A stretch of 51,401 nt of DNA from an uncultured Bacilli bacterium (GTDB lineage: Bacteria > Bacillota_I > Bacilli_A > RF39 > UBA660), in contig CAKPCU010000009.1 in NCBI GenBank assembly GCA_934148015.1, forward strand, positions 1-51,401, written 5' to 3'. The notes beneath the pieces are model-generated. The model was given only the letters and a program-made list of their open reading frames with translations, made no database searches and had not been told where the DNA came from. The position numbers and the translations under genes were made by a program. This document shows, one piece after another, positions 1 to 7,779 of this stretch (its first letter is position 1; each line of letters starts with the position of its first letter).

Positions 1-1
1 A

Positions 2-26
2 AATGCAGAATTTTATTTTCTGCATT
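2..26. terminator. Hairpin, probable bidirectional terminator
   Basis: A perfect 9-bp inverted repeat (AATGCAGAA at 2-10, TTCTGCATT at 18-26) encloses a 7-base AT loop, with T-rich sequence on the right side. It lies 60 bases beyond the 3' end of ylbF and could end that minus-strand transcript or a plus-strand gene entering from the left. The U-run is weak on both sides. Confidence 0.5.
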
Positions 27-86
27 CTATTTTACCATTTTCATAAATTTTAAAAATCGTACGACATAATTCGACAATCGAATAAA

Positions 87-383
87 TTAAATACCTTTTT
101 TAATATCATTTAATTTCTTATTTATTTCCATAGAAAGCAAATTAATTTCATTTTGAATATTTATATATTCTCTTACAATACTATTAGAAAGTAATTTACT
201 TTTAGCTGCTATAAAATCATCTTTTAAATTATATTTTTCATATAATTCTTTTTTTTCATTAAAATCTTTAATTAGTTTTTTTATATCTTCATTAGATTGT
301 ATTTCTTTTTTTATGCTATCTAATCTTTTTTTAATATCACTTTTTTCTATATCATCTATTATTTTAAATACTTTATTCATCAT
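87..383 (-). CDS. ylbF: YlbF/YmcA family regulatory protein
   Basis: A 98-residue, almost wholly helical, charged protein of the Com_YlbF (DUF964) family. In Bacillus, YlbF forms the RicAFT complex with YmcA and YaaT; the complex binds RNase Y and promotes the Spo0A phosphorelay, competence and biofilm formation. The gene follows ylbE, and the ylbD-ylbE-ylbF order matches B. subtilis, which supports the name. A GTG in frame lies at 392, but AAGGTGAT sits 5-6 bases before the ATG at 383, so 383 is preferred. The preceding gene ends at 389. Function is inferred from the family and from synteny. Confidence 0.8.
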   Translation of the reverse strand: MMNKVFKIIDDIEKSDIKKRLDSIKKEIQSNEDIKKLIKDFNEKKELYEKYNLKDDFIAAKSKLLSNSIVREYINIQNEINLLSMEINKKLNDIKKGI

Positions 384-388
384 ACTTA

Positions 389-610
389 TCACCTTAATAC
401 ACTTATAAATCTATTTATCATATCTATTTTATCTACTATATCATTTATCTTATCAGACATTCTTAATTTATATTTTTCTTTTACTTCTTTTATAAAATTA
501 TCTATTTCATTAGGATTTCTATTTAGTATCTTATACCAGTATGAATTTGTCCTAATGTATTCTTTATATACTGGGTTTGAGTCAAGAAGAATTTTAATAT
601 TTGTTTGCAT
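389..610 (-). CDS. ylbE: YlbE-like protein
   Basis: A 73-residue protein beginning MQTNIKILLDSNPVYKEYIR and containing 'YWYKILNRNP', typical of the small YlbE-like family (about 75-80 residues in Bacillus). Its biochemical role is unknown. The start codon overlaps the end of ylbD (TAATG), so the two are probably translationally coupled. It sits between ylbD and ylbF as in B. subtilis. There is no signal peptide or membrane segment. Confidence 0.75.
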   Translation of the reverse strand: MQTNIKILLDSNPVYKEYIRTNSYWYKILNRNPNEIDNFIKEVKEKYKLRMSDKINDIVDKIDMINRFISVLR

Positions 611-972
611 TAATCTTCAAACTTTTTAAACAATTGTCTTGGCTTATAACCAGTATCACTTGTATTAGTAGAACCAGCACCTAATGTAAATCCTTGAAGT
701 AACTCTATTATTTTCTGGAGACTATTTACTCCCTTTTGCACTTGATCCATATCTATCTTCTTTATAATATCACCTATTGATGAAAAATTAAAACTCTCTT
801 CTTTTTTTGATTCTTCTTTTATGGCACTTTTGCTATACTGACTCCAGTATTTGTCATCTTCACCATATAAACTCCATTGCTCATAGAATTTTTGCCAAGT
901 CATACTTCCATCATTAACATATTTTATAAGTTCTGGTTTTTTTCTAACGAAATTTTTAAATTCTTCTTTCAT
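610..972 (-). CDS. ylbD: YlbD-like putative spore coat protein
   Basis: A 120-residue protein with an N-terminal 'FKNFVRKKPELIKYVNDGSMTWQKFYEQW' type segment, characteristic of the YlbD coat family: a short helix, then 'G..TWQ.FYE.W'. The middle is polar and low in complexity (SKKEESFNFSS), and the C-terminal helix is followed by a Gly/Ser/Thr-rich tail. YlbD is annotated as a spore coat protein in Bacillus; direct functional data are sparse. A good ribosome site (AGGGTGAT) precedes the ATG. It is the first of three coupled genes, ylbD-ylbE-ylbF. Confidence 0.7.
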   Translation of the reverse strand: MKEEFKNFVRKKPELIKYVNDGSMTWQKFYEQWSLYGEDDKYWSQYSKSAIKEESKKEESFNFSSIGDIIKKIDMDQVQKGVNSLQKIIELLQGFTLGAGSTNTSDTGYKPRQLFKKFED

Positions 973-1017
973 TAATAATCACCCTAATATAATTTATGTA
1001 TTTTTTTGTAATTTTTT

Positions 1018-1043
1018 ACTAAAAATAAGGGTTACCCCTTATT
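1018..1043 (-). terminator. Intrinsic terminator overlapping a stop codon
   Basis: A perfect 8-bp stem (AATAAGGG at 1024-1031, CCCTTATT at 1036-1043) with a 4-base loop, followed on the minus strand by a T-rich run. The stem overlaps the stop codon of the small ORF ending at 1032, so that ORF and the upstream genes probably end here, separately from ylbD-F. Confidence 0.7.
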
Positions 1044-1196
1044 TAATATTTTCAAATTTAACAAAGTAGATAATATTGATAGAATAAGTGCTACACTAAT
1101 TAAAAGTATAATAAGTAATGCTCTTTTTCTTTTTTTCTTTTCTTTCCTTTGTTCTACATTTCCTGGAAACTCCTCAAAAATAATATCATTATTCAT
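1032..1196 (-). CDS. Small single-pass membrane peptide (54 aa)
   Basis: A 54-residue ORF preceded by GAGGTGGGAATTT before the ATG, a good ribosome-binding site. The N-terminus is acidic (MNNDIIFEEFPGNVEQ), followed by a basic cluster (RKEKKKRKR) and one hydrophobic helix (ALLIILLISVALILSILSTLL). The basic residues before the helix suggest the N-terminus stays in the cytoplasm. It ends in a terminator hairpin. It lies between ylbD and the unknown gene at 1218-2618. No family was recognised; the case for a real gene rests on the RBS, the coherent topology and the terminator. Confidence 0.6.
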   Translation of the reverse strand: MNNDIIFEEFPGNVEQRKEKKKRKRALLIILLISVALILSILSTLLNLKILNKG

Positions 1197-1217
1197 AAAT
1201 TCCCACCTCTATTATAA

Positions 1218-2618
1218 CTATAACACTTTTGTACTTTTCAAACAAGTATTATCTTGTTTTAATCCTCTTTTTATTTCATCAAACATTTTGTTATTTTGAA
1301 TAATATATTCATTCCATAACTCTTTTATATTCATAGAATCTAAAATTGATTTTTCAACTAACACTAACTCTTTATCTCTTCTTATTGTAGTTTCAATAAC
1401 ATTTTTTCCGACTTTATCATCTTTCTTAAAAATACCTAGAATTATGTAAACATTTTTAGCAAGTCTTTTATATGTGATTCTAATAGAATTCACTCTTAAT
1501 TTAAATATCTTTTTTCTTCTAACTATATTTTGTCTTTTTCCTTCTGCACCATTTTCCTTAATAAGATTTAATCCTTTATATATGTCATCATAATACTCAT
1601 CTGGTATATCACTTTTAATACAATCATTCAAAACTTTGTTTTTATTTTCTAAAAAACCAATAAATAGTATTTCATTTGAAATATTTTTATCTTCTTTAAT
1701 TATTTCTTTAGTGTCATCAATTTGATTTGAATTTAAATATCTAATTAAATGCTGTCTTAACTTTTCTTCATCTTTATTTAATAGATTAATTATTTTTTCT
1801 ATAACTATTTTTATATCAAATTTATCTCTAATTGAGTCTAAAAATAATGAAATATCTTCATAACTATCAAAACATCTAAGTGCTATTAAATAATTTTCAT
1901 TTATTCTACTATATTTATCTTCCTTTTTATCCCTTACATCTAAATCATCAACAAAGATATAATTATCAATTTTTATTTTTATCTTTTCTTCTTTTTCTTT
2001 ATTTTTTATAGGAAGTTTACTAATAATATATTTATTTAATAAATCATATAATTCACTCTGTAGTTTTTCATCCCTAACATCATATATTAAATTATTTATT
2101 ACTCCTATATCTCTAGGTATTAAATATGAATTACTTTTAATATTTCTTTTGGCATATTCGAAATGTTTCTTCTCATTTTTAATTTCTTCTTTTCTTTTTA
2201 TTAAAGCTTCATATCTATTAATTATAAAATTATTATTATATGAGATAATTTCAACACATAAGTTATTAATTTCCTCATACTTTGCTGTTTGTTTAAACAT
2301 ATCGAAAATATTATCATTTATGCTTAAACTTCTACTCAACAAATTATCTTTATTATACTCTTTTTCATAAGATAAACTTAACCTACCGAATTTATTTAAT
2401 AATTTAATTGATAACTTATTATACTCATATAATACATTATATAACCTATTTGATTTTTCATCATCAGCTTCAATAATACTTGAACTATCATATAAATCAT
2501 ATTTTTTTAATATATCATATAAATCTTTTATTTCGTTTATGTCTTTGTTAATTTTACGTAATTCACTATCATAACTCTCGATCTTATGGTTTAATAAATC
2601 TATTAGTTTACTATACAT
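1218..2618 (-). CDS. Unknown helical protein downstream of sigE
   Basis: About 466 residues. The first 230 or so are charged and predicted coiled coil (several Glu/Lys-rich heptad-like stretches), with no signal peptide or clear membrane segment. A longer frame opens at 2648, but GAGGGTGAAAAT lies right before the ATG at 2618, so that start is chosen. The last 100 residues look like a separate domain: 'RITYKRLAKNVYIILGIFKKDDK' has the pattern of RelE/HigB/Gp49-type proteins (basic strand, 'I..L..F.KK'), a weak visual resemblance only. It begins about 37 bases downstream of sigE on the same strand, so it may be co-transcribed with the early sporulation genes. Function unknown. Confidence 0.55.
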   Translation of the reverse strand: MYSKLIDLLNHKIESYDSELRKINKDINEIKDLYDILKKYDLYDSSSIIEADDEKSNRLYNVLYEYNKLSIKLLNKFGRLSLSYEKEYNKDNLLSRSLSINDNIFDMFKQTAKYEEINNLCVEIISYNNNFIINRYEALIKRKEEIKNEKKHFEYAKRNIKSNSYLIPRDIGVINNLIYDVRDEKLQSELYDLLNKYIISKLPIKNKEKEEKIKIKIDNYIFVDDLDVRDKKEDKYSRINENYLIALRCFDSYEDISLFLDSIRDKFDIKIVIEKIINLLNKDEEKLRQHLIRYLNSNQIDDTKEIIKEDKNISNEILFIGFLENKNKVLNDCIKSDIPDEYYDDIYKGLNLIKENGAEGKRQNIVRRKKIFKLRVNSIRITYKRLAKNVYIILGIFKKDDKVGKNVIETTIRRDKELVLVEKSILDSMNIKELWNEYIIQNNKMFDEIKRGLKQDNTCLKSTKVL

Positions 2619-2654
2619 ATTTTCACCCTCGTAAAAATAATATATCATATTTTA

Positions 2655-3344
2655 TTATATTTTTATAGATTCTTTTATTTTTTTTATTACTTTTTTCTCT
2701 ATTCTAGATATATAACTTTGCGATATATTAAGCTTTCTAGCTAATTCTTTTTGAGTTATTTCCTTTTTACCAAACAAACCATATCTAAGTGATATTATTT
2801 CTTTATCTCTTTTAGGAAGTTTATTTATTTCTTCTATTAATATCTTTTTCATATCATCATCTTCTATATTTTTAGTTACAATATCATCTTCTGTACCTAA
2901 TATATCTTCTAAATGTAGTTCATTTCCTTCTGAATCATATGATAAAGACTCTTCTAATGATACATCAGCATTTCTTTTCTTATTTTTTCTTAAGTACATT
3001 AATATTTCATTATCTATACATCTAGATGCATATGTTGCAAGCTTTATATTTTTATCTACTTTATATGTATTAATACCTTTAATTAAACCAATAGTACCTA
3101 TACTAACTAAATCTTCTAAATCTATTTTTGTATTATCATACTTTTTAGATAAATATACAACCAATCTTAAATTATGCTCTATAAGCTTATTTTTAGCCTC
3201 TATATCACCATTTTGTGCCTTAATTAAGTAATTGTACTCATCAATCTTACTTAATGGTTCTGGTAATATGTCAGTTGCTCCAACAAAAAATACAGAATTA
3301 ATTTTTAAAAATATTTTTTTTAAAAATGCTATTATTCTTTTCAT
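2655..3344 (-). CDS. sigE: RNA polymerase sporulation sigma factor E (pro-sigma-E)
   Basis: A 229-residue sigma-70 family factor. After a hydrophobic, basic pro-segment (about residues 1-27, with 'KKIFLKINSVFFVGATDILPEPLS' matching the SigE leader) come region 2 (LRLVVYLSKKYDN, DLEDLVSIGTIGLIKGI, ATYASRCIDNEILMYLRKN) and region 4 with its helix-turn-helix (ITQKELARKLNISQSYISRIEKK). In Bacillus and Clostridium the leader is removed by SpoIIGA in the mother cell after asymmetric division, switching on mother-cell genes. The spoIIGA gene lies immediately upstream (3-base gap), the canonical operon. The ribosome site GGAG precedes the ATG. Identity is strong from sequence plus neighbour. Confidence 0.95.
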   Translation of the reverse strand: MKRIIAFLKKIFLKINSVFFVGATDILPEPLSKIDEYNYLIKAQNGDIEAKNKLIEHNLRLVVYLSKKYDNTKIDLEDLVSIGTIGLIKGINTYKVDKNIKLATYASRCIDNEILMYLRKNKKRNADVSLEESLSYDSEGNELHLEDILGTEDDIVTKNIEDDDMKKILIEEINKLPKRDKEIISLRYGLFGKKEITQKELARKLNISQSYISRIEKKVIKKIKESIKI

Positions 3345-3347
3345 ACT

Positions 3348-4136
3348 TTATATCTCCTTTGTTAATTTATTATGTAATAATAACTCTACACCAAGACAAT
3401 CAAAATTATTGTCGCTTATACCAACTAAGTATTTATCTTTAATAATCTTATCATTTACGACTAATTCTTTTATTTTAAAACAAGGTATTAAACTACTCTT
3501 ATTAATAGTCTTGCAAGGAACTAATATAATAGGTGGATTATAATCATTTAAAACAGCCTTATTAATTAAAATAATAGGCCTATTTTTATATGGATCATAC
3601 ATATTATTACCAGTATCTAAAAAGGCTGTTAAATTAAGCTTTTTATCATTTAATAAAGTAATAGATACTTTATATTTTTTAGAATACTCTTCTTTTAATT
3701 TTTTATTATTTTTTATATATAAAACTAAAATAATTGGAGATGCTATAATAATAAAAATAATATTTATACTAAGTCCATTATGAAAGAATATTAATCCAAC
3801 ATTTTTATAAGAAAACGAAGTATTTAAAAAATATAAAAAACCTCCTAAAAAAATACTTATTACATATAAATATATAAAATTATCAAAAGTATATTTAAAG
3901 TTTTTATAAGAAAAAGCTGTTAAAATCATTATGATAGATATAAATAGTTTAAATAAAAATAAAGAGATAGTATTAAATGGTATAAAAAGAGATATTATAC
4001 TAATTCCTCCAATAAGTGATGCTAAAACAATTCTTTTTATTTTTACATTTCTTTTAAGAATTATTGATACACAAAAAAGTAAAATAAAATCAAAGAAAAA
4101 ATTAATAATTATTATTAAATCTATATATATCTTCAT
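3348..4136 (-). CDS. spoIIGA: Sporulation sigma-E processing aspartic protease SpoIIGA
   Basis: 262 residues. The N-terminal half (about 1-145) has about five hydrophobic helices. The C-terminal half holds the aspartic protease motif 'AFLDTGNNMYDP' (D-T-G-N), followed by 'RPIILI'. SpoIIGA sits in the sporulation septum, is activated by SpoIIR from the forespore and cleaves pro-sigma-E. The family is usually about 300 residues, so this one is somewhat short. AAGGGTGAA precedes the ATG. It directly precedes sigE. The upstream terminator at 4160-4187 separates it from the ftsZ transcript, so spoIIGA-sigE probably has its own promoter, as in Bacillus. Confidence 0.93.
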   Translation of the reverse strand: MKIYIDLIIIINFFFDFILLFCVSIILKRNVKIKRIVLASLIGGISIISLFIPFNTISLFLFKLFISIIMILTAFSYKNFKYTFDNFIYLYVISIFLGGFLYFLNTSFSYKNVGLIFFHNGLSINIIFIIIASPIILVLYIKNNKKLKEEYSKKYKVSITLLNDKKLNLTAFLDTGNNMYDPYKNRPIILINKAVLNDYNPPIILVPCKTINKSSLIPCFKIKELVVNDKIIKDKYLVGISDNNFDCLGVELLLHNKLTKEI

Positions 4137-4159
4137 AAATTATTCACCCTTAATAAGTA

Positions 4160-4187
4160 TAAAAAAAAGACACTAATTAAAGTGTCT
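4160..4187 (-). terminator. Intrinsic terminator after the GNAT gene
   Basis: A perfect 7-bp stem (AGACACT at 4168-4174, AGTGTCT at 4181-4187) with a 6-base loop is followed on the minus strand by eight T. It separates the GNAT gene from spoIIGA. Confidence 0.85.
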
Positions 4188-4195
4188 AATTATGT

Positions 4196-4621
4196 TCATA
4201 TATCTAAAGAAAACAATCTTTTTCCATTAACTTCTTTTATTAGTTTAAAACCATACTTTTCATAAAAATTAATATGTTTAGAATGTAGATAAAGCTTATT
4301 AAAGCCCATGCTTTTACACGTATTTATTATATCCATAATAAGTAATTTAGATAAGTTATTTCCTCTTTTATCTTCCTTTATATATAAATTAGCTAAATAA
4401 GGAGTATACTCTAAATTCATATTATCATCGGTAAGTAATTGTACTACTCCTATAAGTAAAGTGCCATCTAAAAGTATTTTAGTTGTAATTATATTACAAC
4501 TAGATACTAAATCTTCTTTTATCTTTTGTTTATCCTTATTATTACTCCACCACGCACTATAAATATCAGCTATTTCATTTATATAATTTAAATCTGTTTT
4601 ATAAAGTTCTCTTATAGTCAT
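4196..4621 (-). CDS. GNAT family N-acetyltransferase
   Basis: A 141-residue GNAT-fold enzyme. Features are an N-terminal 'IRELYKTDLNYINEIADIY', a central strand 'LLIGVVQLLTDDN', the acetyl-CoA loop region 'LYIKEDKRGNNLSKLLIMDI' and a final 'KLYLHSKHINFYEKYGFKLIKE'. The pyrophosphate-binding motif is slightly atypical: Asn replaces the usual Gly in R-x-x-G-x-G/A. The substrate cannot be told. It lies between ftsZ and spoIIGA with a terminator on each side, so it is probably an independently expressed insertion into this otherwise conserved gene order. Confidence 0.8.
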   Translation of the reverse strand: MTIRELYKTDLNYINEIADIYSAWWSNNKDKQKIKEDLVSSCNIITTKILLDGTLLIGVVQLLTDDNMNLEYTPYLANLYIKEDKRGNNLSKLLIMDIINTCKSMGFNKLYLHSKHINFYEKYGFKLIKEVNGKRLFSLDI

Positions 4622-4632
4622 AAAATCTCCAT

Positions 4633-4656
4633 CAAAAAAACTACTAAACGTAGTTT
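4633..4656 (-). terminator. Intrinsic terminator after ftsZ
   Basis: The stem AAACTAC (4638-4644) / GTAGTTT (4650-4656) with a 5-base loop overlaps the ftsZ stop codon and runs into a T-stretch on the minus strand. Confidence 0.7.
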
Positions 4657-5755
4657 AAAAATTTCTTCTATTCTTTAAAAAGTTAGGGATATCATCATCA
4701 TCGTCATCATCATCAATTAAACTATTAGCTCTTGATTGATTAACACTTTGCATACTATTATTCATCATTTGATTATTAGCATTTGCAGCTTCTATTCTTT
4801 TTTGTTCTCCCTTTTCAAACCCTGTTGCAATAACTGTTACAATAACTTCATCTGATAAGTTTTCATTAATAACAGCTCCAAAGATTGGATTAATATCATT
4901 ATTTGAGGCTGCTCTAACTACTTCAGCAGCATCTTCAGCTTCAAATAAAGTTAAATTAGCGCCACCAGTAATATTTATAATTGCATCGGTTGCACCAGTT
5001 ATATCTGTTTCTAAAAGAGGACTAGATACAGCTTGTTTTGCTGCTTCAACAGCTCTATTTTCTCCAGTACCCATACCAATACCAATTAAAGCATTACCAC
5101 TCTTTTCCATAACCGCCTTAACATCAGCAAAATCTAGGTTAATAAGTCCAGTTACTGCAATTAAATCAGATATTGATTGTACACCCCTATGTAATATGTT
5201 ATCTACTTCATGAAATGCTTCTACCATTGGAGTAGACTTATCTATAATTTCTCTTAATTTATCATTTGGAATAACAATTAAAGTATCAACATGTTCTTTT
5301 AATTCAGAAATTCCCTCTATAGCTTGTGCCATTCTCTTCTTACCTTCAAAACTAAATGGCTTAGTAACTATGGCAACTGTTAAAGCACCAAGTCCTTGTG
5401 CTATTTCAGCTACAACAGGTGCAGCACCAGTACCTGTTCCACCGCCCATTCCACAAGTAATAAATACCATATCAGCACCCTTTAGAGCTTCTTCTATTTC
5501 TTTTTTAGATTCTAAAGCTGCTTCTCTTCCAACCTCAGGTCTTCCACCTGCACCAAGTCCTGCTGATATTTTAGATCCTATTTGTATTTTTATTTCTGCT
5601 TTAGATGAATTAAGTACTTGTAAGTCAGTATTAGCTACTATAAACTCAACTCCTCTAACACCACATTCTATCATACGGTTAACAGCGTTTCCGCCTCCAC
5701 CACCAACACCTATAACTTTTATCTTTGCTAATTGATCTACTGGTAAACCAAACAT
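4655..5755 (-). CDS. ftsZ: Cell division protein FtsZ
   Basis: A 366-residue tubulin-like GTPase that polymerises into the cytokinetic ring. Seen directly: 'KVIGVGGGGGNAVNRMI', the tubulin signature 'GGGTGTGAAPV', the T7 loop region 'NLDFADVKAVM', and a C-terminal acidic linker (DDDDDDDD) leading to the conserved tail 'DDIPNFLKNRRNF' that binds FtsA and other partners. The usual low-complexity linker is Asn/Ser-rich and short. It follows ftsA by 12 bases and ends in its own terminator. The RBS AAGGAGG precedes the ATG. Confidence 0.98.
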   Translation of the reverse strand: MFGLPVDQLAKIKVIGVGGGGGNAVNRMIECGVRGVEFIVANTDLQVLNSSKAEIKIQIGSKISAGLGAGGRPEVGREAALESKKEIEEALKGADMVFITCGMGGGTGTGAAPVVAEIAQGLGALTVAIVTKPFSFEGKKRMAQAIEGISELKEHVDTLIVIPNDKLREIIDKSTPMVEAFHEVDNILHRGVQSISDLIAVTGLINLDFADVKAVMEKSGNALIGIGMGTGENRAVEAAKQAVSSPLLETDITGATDAIINITGGANLTLFEAEDAAEVVRAASNNDINPIFGAVINENLSDEVIVTVIATGFEKGEQKRIEAANANNQMMNNSMQSVNQSRANSLIDDDDDDDDIPNFLKNRRNF

Positions 5756-5767
5756 CTTATTTCCTCC

Positions 5768-7018
5768 TTAATTGTCAAAAAAGTAGCTAAAAAATCTTCC
5801 AAATATTGAATCACTTCTACCAATTTTAGCTTTACTATGTATCATTTGATCAATATCATCGCTACTAAACATTGTATATTCTTTTCCCCTTAATTTTATC
5901 TTATAAACAAAGTGCTTTATTGCACCAATTGATGTAATAAACCTTGCTTTTCTAATTCCCAAAGTATTAAGTGTATAATTTCTAGCAGTACTACCTAAAA
6001 CATCAGCTATAGCAAAATTTATACTTGGCATATCTGTTATACCACCTAGTACCATTATATAACGAATTTGTTTATTTGTTAATACTTTTAGTTCATTTTT
6101 TGCAACATTTAAGATTTCTACAAGTCTTTTATTTATAACTTTAGAAAGTTCATATTGATTTATACTTATTAATTTTCCATTAACATCCCTTGTTTCATAA
6201 GTTTCATTTTTATTAGCATAATTAGGATGTGCTATACCAAAATTTTCCTTTATTTTCCTAGCATTTTTACGAGAAGTATAATAAATATATGAAATATCAT
6301 CATCAATTACCCTACTTCCAATATTAAGTATTGAACTGTTAGTTATAATACCCTTATTAAATACCGACACCGTAGTAGTTTCTCTTCCTATGTTTATTAA
6401 ACAAGTAGCACAATCTAAAAATTCTTGTGCTTTAACCTCTTCAAAATCACAAATAGGTTCTAATATTAAATCCACAACCTCTAGGTTAGATTCTTCTACC
6501 ATCTTAATAATAGGAATAATTACACTTTTAGGTACTGTAACCAACATAGCTCTTATTCCAAGTCTATCACATATTTTATTCTTAGGATTCTTAAGAGTTT
6601 CTATCTCTGAGCCATTTTCATATATAGTAAAATCTATAGGAGTTACATTTACAAGTTCCATATTAGGAGGTATTTCATTTATAACTGAATTTTGAACTCT
6701 TATCATATCCTTTTCGGTAACCATTTTTTCATCATTTACTATTGGAGTATTACCATGAACTAAATTATATTCTGCATTAACTGCTGGTATAGTTAAAATA
6801 ACCTTTTTAATGTTAACATCTATTCTAGAATTAATATCATCTATTGCAAGTTTAAGTCTTTCTAAAAAAAGAGCTTCATCAGTAATTATACCAGCTTTAT
6901 ATCCTTTGCATCTAACAGAAGATACAGCAAGCACTCTAAATTTATCTTTAAAATACTCACTAACTAAAATACGAATAGTATCAGAGCCAATATCCAAACT
7001 AGTATATATTTTCTTCAT
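5768..7018 (-). CDS. ftsA: Cell division protein FtsA
   Basis: 416 residues, actin-like ATPase. Phosphate-1 'TSLDIGSDTIRILV', the 1C domain between about residues 85 and 165, 'INIGRETTTVSVF' (phosphate-2 type) and 'VLGGITDMPSINFAIADVLG' near the end are all visible, with a C-terminal amphipathic membrane-targeting tail (SIFGRFFSYFFDN). FtsA anchors FtsZ to the membrane and recruits later division proteins. A predicted promoter and an excellent RBS (GGAAAGGAGC) lie just upstream, so ftsA-ftsZ is probably one transcript separate from ftsQ. Confidence 0.96.
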   Translation of the reverse strand: MKKIYTSLDIGSDTIRILVSEYFKDKFRVLAVSSVRCKGYKAGIITDEALFLERLKLAIDDINSRIDVNIKKVILTIPAVNAEYNLVHGNTPIVNDEKMVTEKDMIRVQNSVINEIPPNMELVNVTPIDFTIYENGSEIETLKNPKNKICDRLGIRAMLVTVPKSVIIPIIKMVEESNLEVVDLILEPICDFEEVKAQEFLDCATCLINIGRETTTVSVFNKGIITNSSILNIGSRVIDDDISYIYYTSRKNARKIKENFGIAHPNYANKNETYETRDVNGKLISINQYELSKVINKRLVEILNVAKNELKVLTNKQIRYIMVLGGITDMPSINFAIADVLGSTARNYTLNTLGIRKARFITSIGAIKHFVYKIKLRGKEYTMFSSDDIDQMIHSKAKIGRSDSIFGRFFSYFFDN

Positions 7019-7059
7019 AAAAATTAGCTCCTTTCCTCATATGCTTATTATCCAAGAAT

Positions 7060-7090
7060 ATTATACTATATAATTTTTAATTTTGAAAGC
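7060..7090 (-). promoter_or_regulatory. Predicted promoter for ftsA-ftsZ
   Basis: In the 89-base gap upstream of ftsA, a perfect TATAAT (complement at 7060-7065) lies about 40 bases before the start codon. The -35 is poor (TTTCAA at 17-bp spacing), so strength and factor are uncertain. Confidence 0.45.
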
Positions 7091-7107
7091 AAAAAGTAAA
7101 AAAAGAA

Positions 7108-7776
7108 CTACTTTGCTTCAAAGTAATCCCCATAATCTAAATATAATGTACCATTTTGCTTACCAATTTTTTCAAGTATAGTATTATATTTATTTATTTT
7201 ATCAAACTTATTAACAGTTAAATAAACACTATTACCATCATTCATATATACATAATATCTATCTTCATCTATATCATTTGGATCATATTTAATCTCAGAC
7301 ATTTGACATATCATATCACTATTTATTTTATTCATAGCTTTTATAAATCGTTTCATTTTACCCTCGGGTACACTTCCTATTAAATAAGGAACACATATAC
7401 TTTTATCATCTTTAAATTTAGAATTATAAGTATATTTATAATTTGTTTCTTTATCTATATAAAGTATCTTTTTTTCTTTTATAGTAATATTAACAGAAAG
7501 AAATCCTTTAGTTACTTTAACACTTTCTATATAATTATTTTTAAGCAATCTTTTTTTAATAGTATATGAAAGAGTCTCAAAAAATGATGGATAATCTTCC
7601 AACTTAGCTGTCTCTATTACTTCTTGATCTGTTAGGATTTTATTACCCTTAATTTTAATACTATATATTCTAACATCAAATAATTTAATAAACGCAAAAG
7701 AAATTCCTACTATAAAAAATAGTAAAAATAAAAATCTTATCTTTTTTAATTTTCTTTTCTTTTTCGTCTTTTTCAT
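7108..7776 (-). CDS. ftsQ: Cell division protein FtsQ/DivIB
   Basis: 222 residues. A very basic N-terminus (KKTKKKRKLKKIR) is followed by one membrane helix (residues 14-33) and an extracellular POTRA domain ('VRIYSIKIKGNKILTDQEVIETAKLEDYPSFFETL'), then the beta domain. In Gram-positives DivIB forms a complex with FtsL and DivIC and helps control septal PBP activity. It is shorter than Bacillus DivIB (about 260). It is preceded by murB (3-base gap), so murG-murB-divIB form an operon as in B. subtilis. Confidence 0.88.
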   Translation of the reverse strand: MKKTKKKRKLKKIRFLFLLFFIVGISFAFIKLFDVRIYSIKIKGNKILTDQEVIETAKLEDYPSFFETLSYTIKKRLLKNNYIESVKVTKGFLSVNITIKEKKILYIDKETNYKYTYNSKFKDDKSICVPYLIGSVPEGKMKRFIKAMNKINSDMICQMSEIKYDPNDIDEDRYYVYMNDGNSVYLTVNKFDKINKYNTILEKIGKQNGTLYLDYGDYFEAK

Positions 7777-7779
7777 ATA

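Noticed and set aside
70..77. TTCGACAA, a perfect Spo0A box (TGTCGAA), with further copies near 14890, 40687 and 44841
   Set aside because: At this base composition about four to five matches are expected by chance in both strands of the window, and most lie inside genes. The one at 70-77 is intergenic but has no gene to control in view.
5370..5735. 121-residue Pro/Ala-rich plus-strand ORF opposite ftsZ
   Set aside because: It is an antisense shadow of the conserved Gly-rich ftsZ codons, without RBS.
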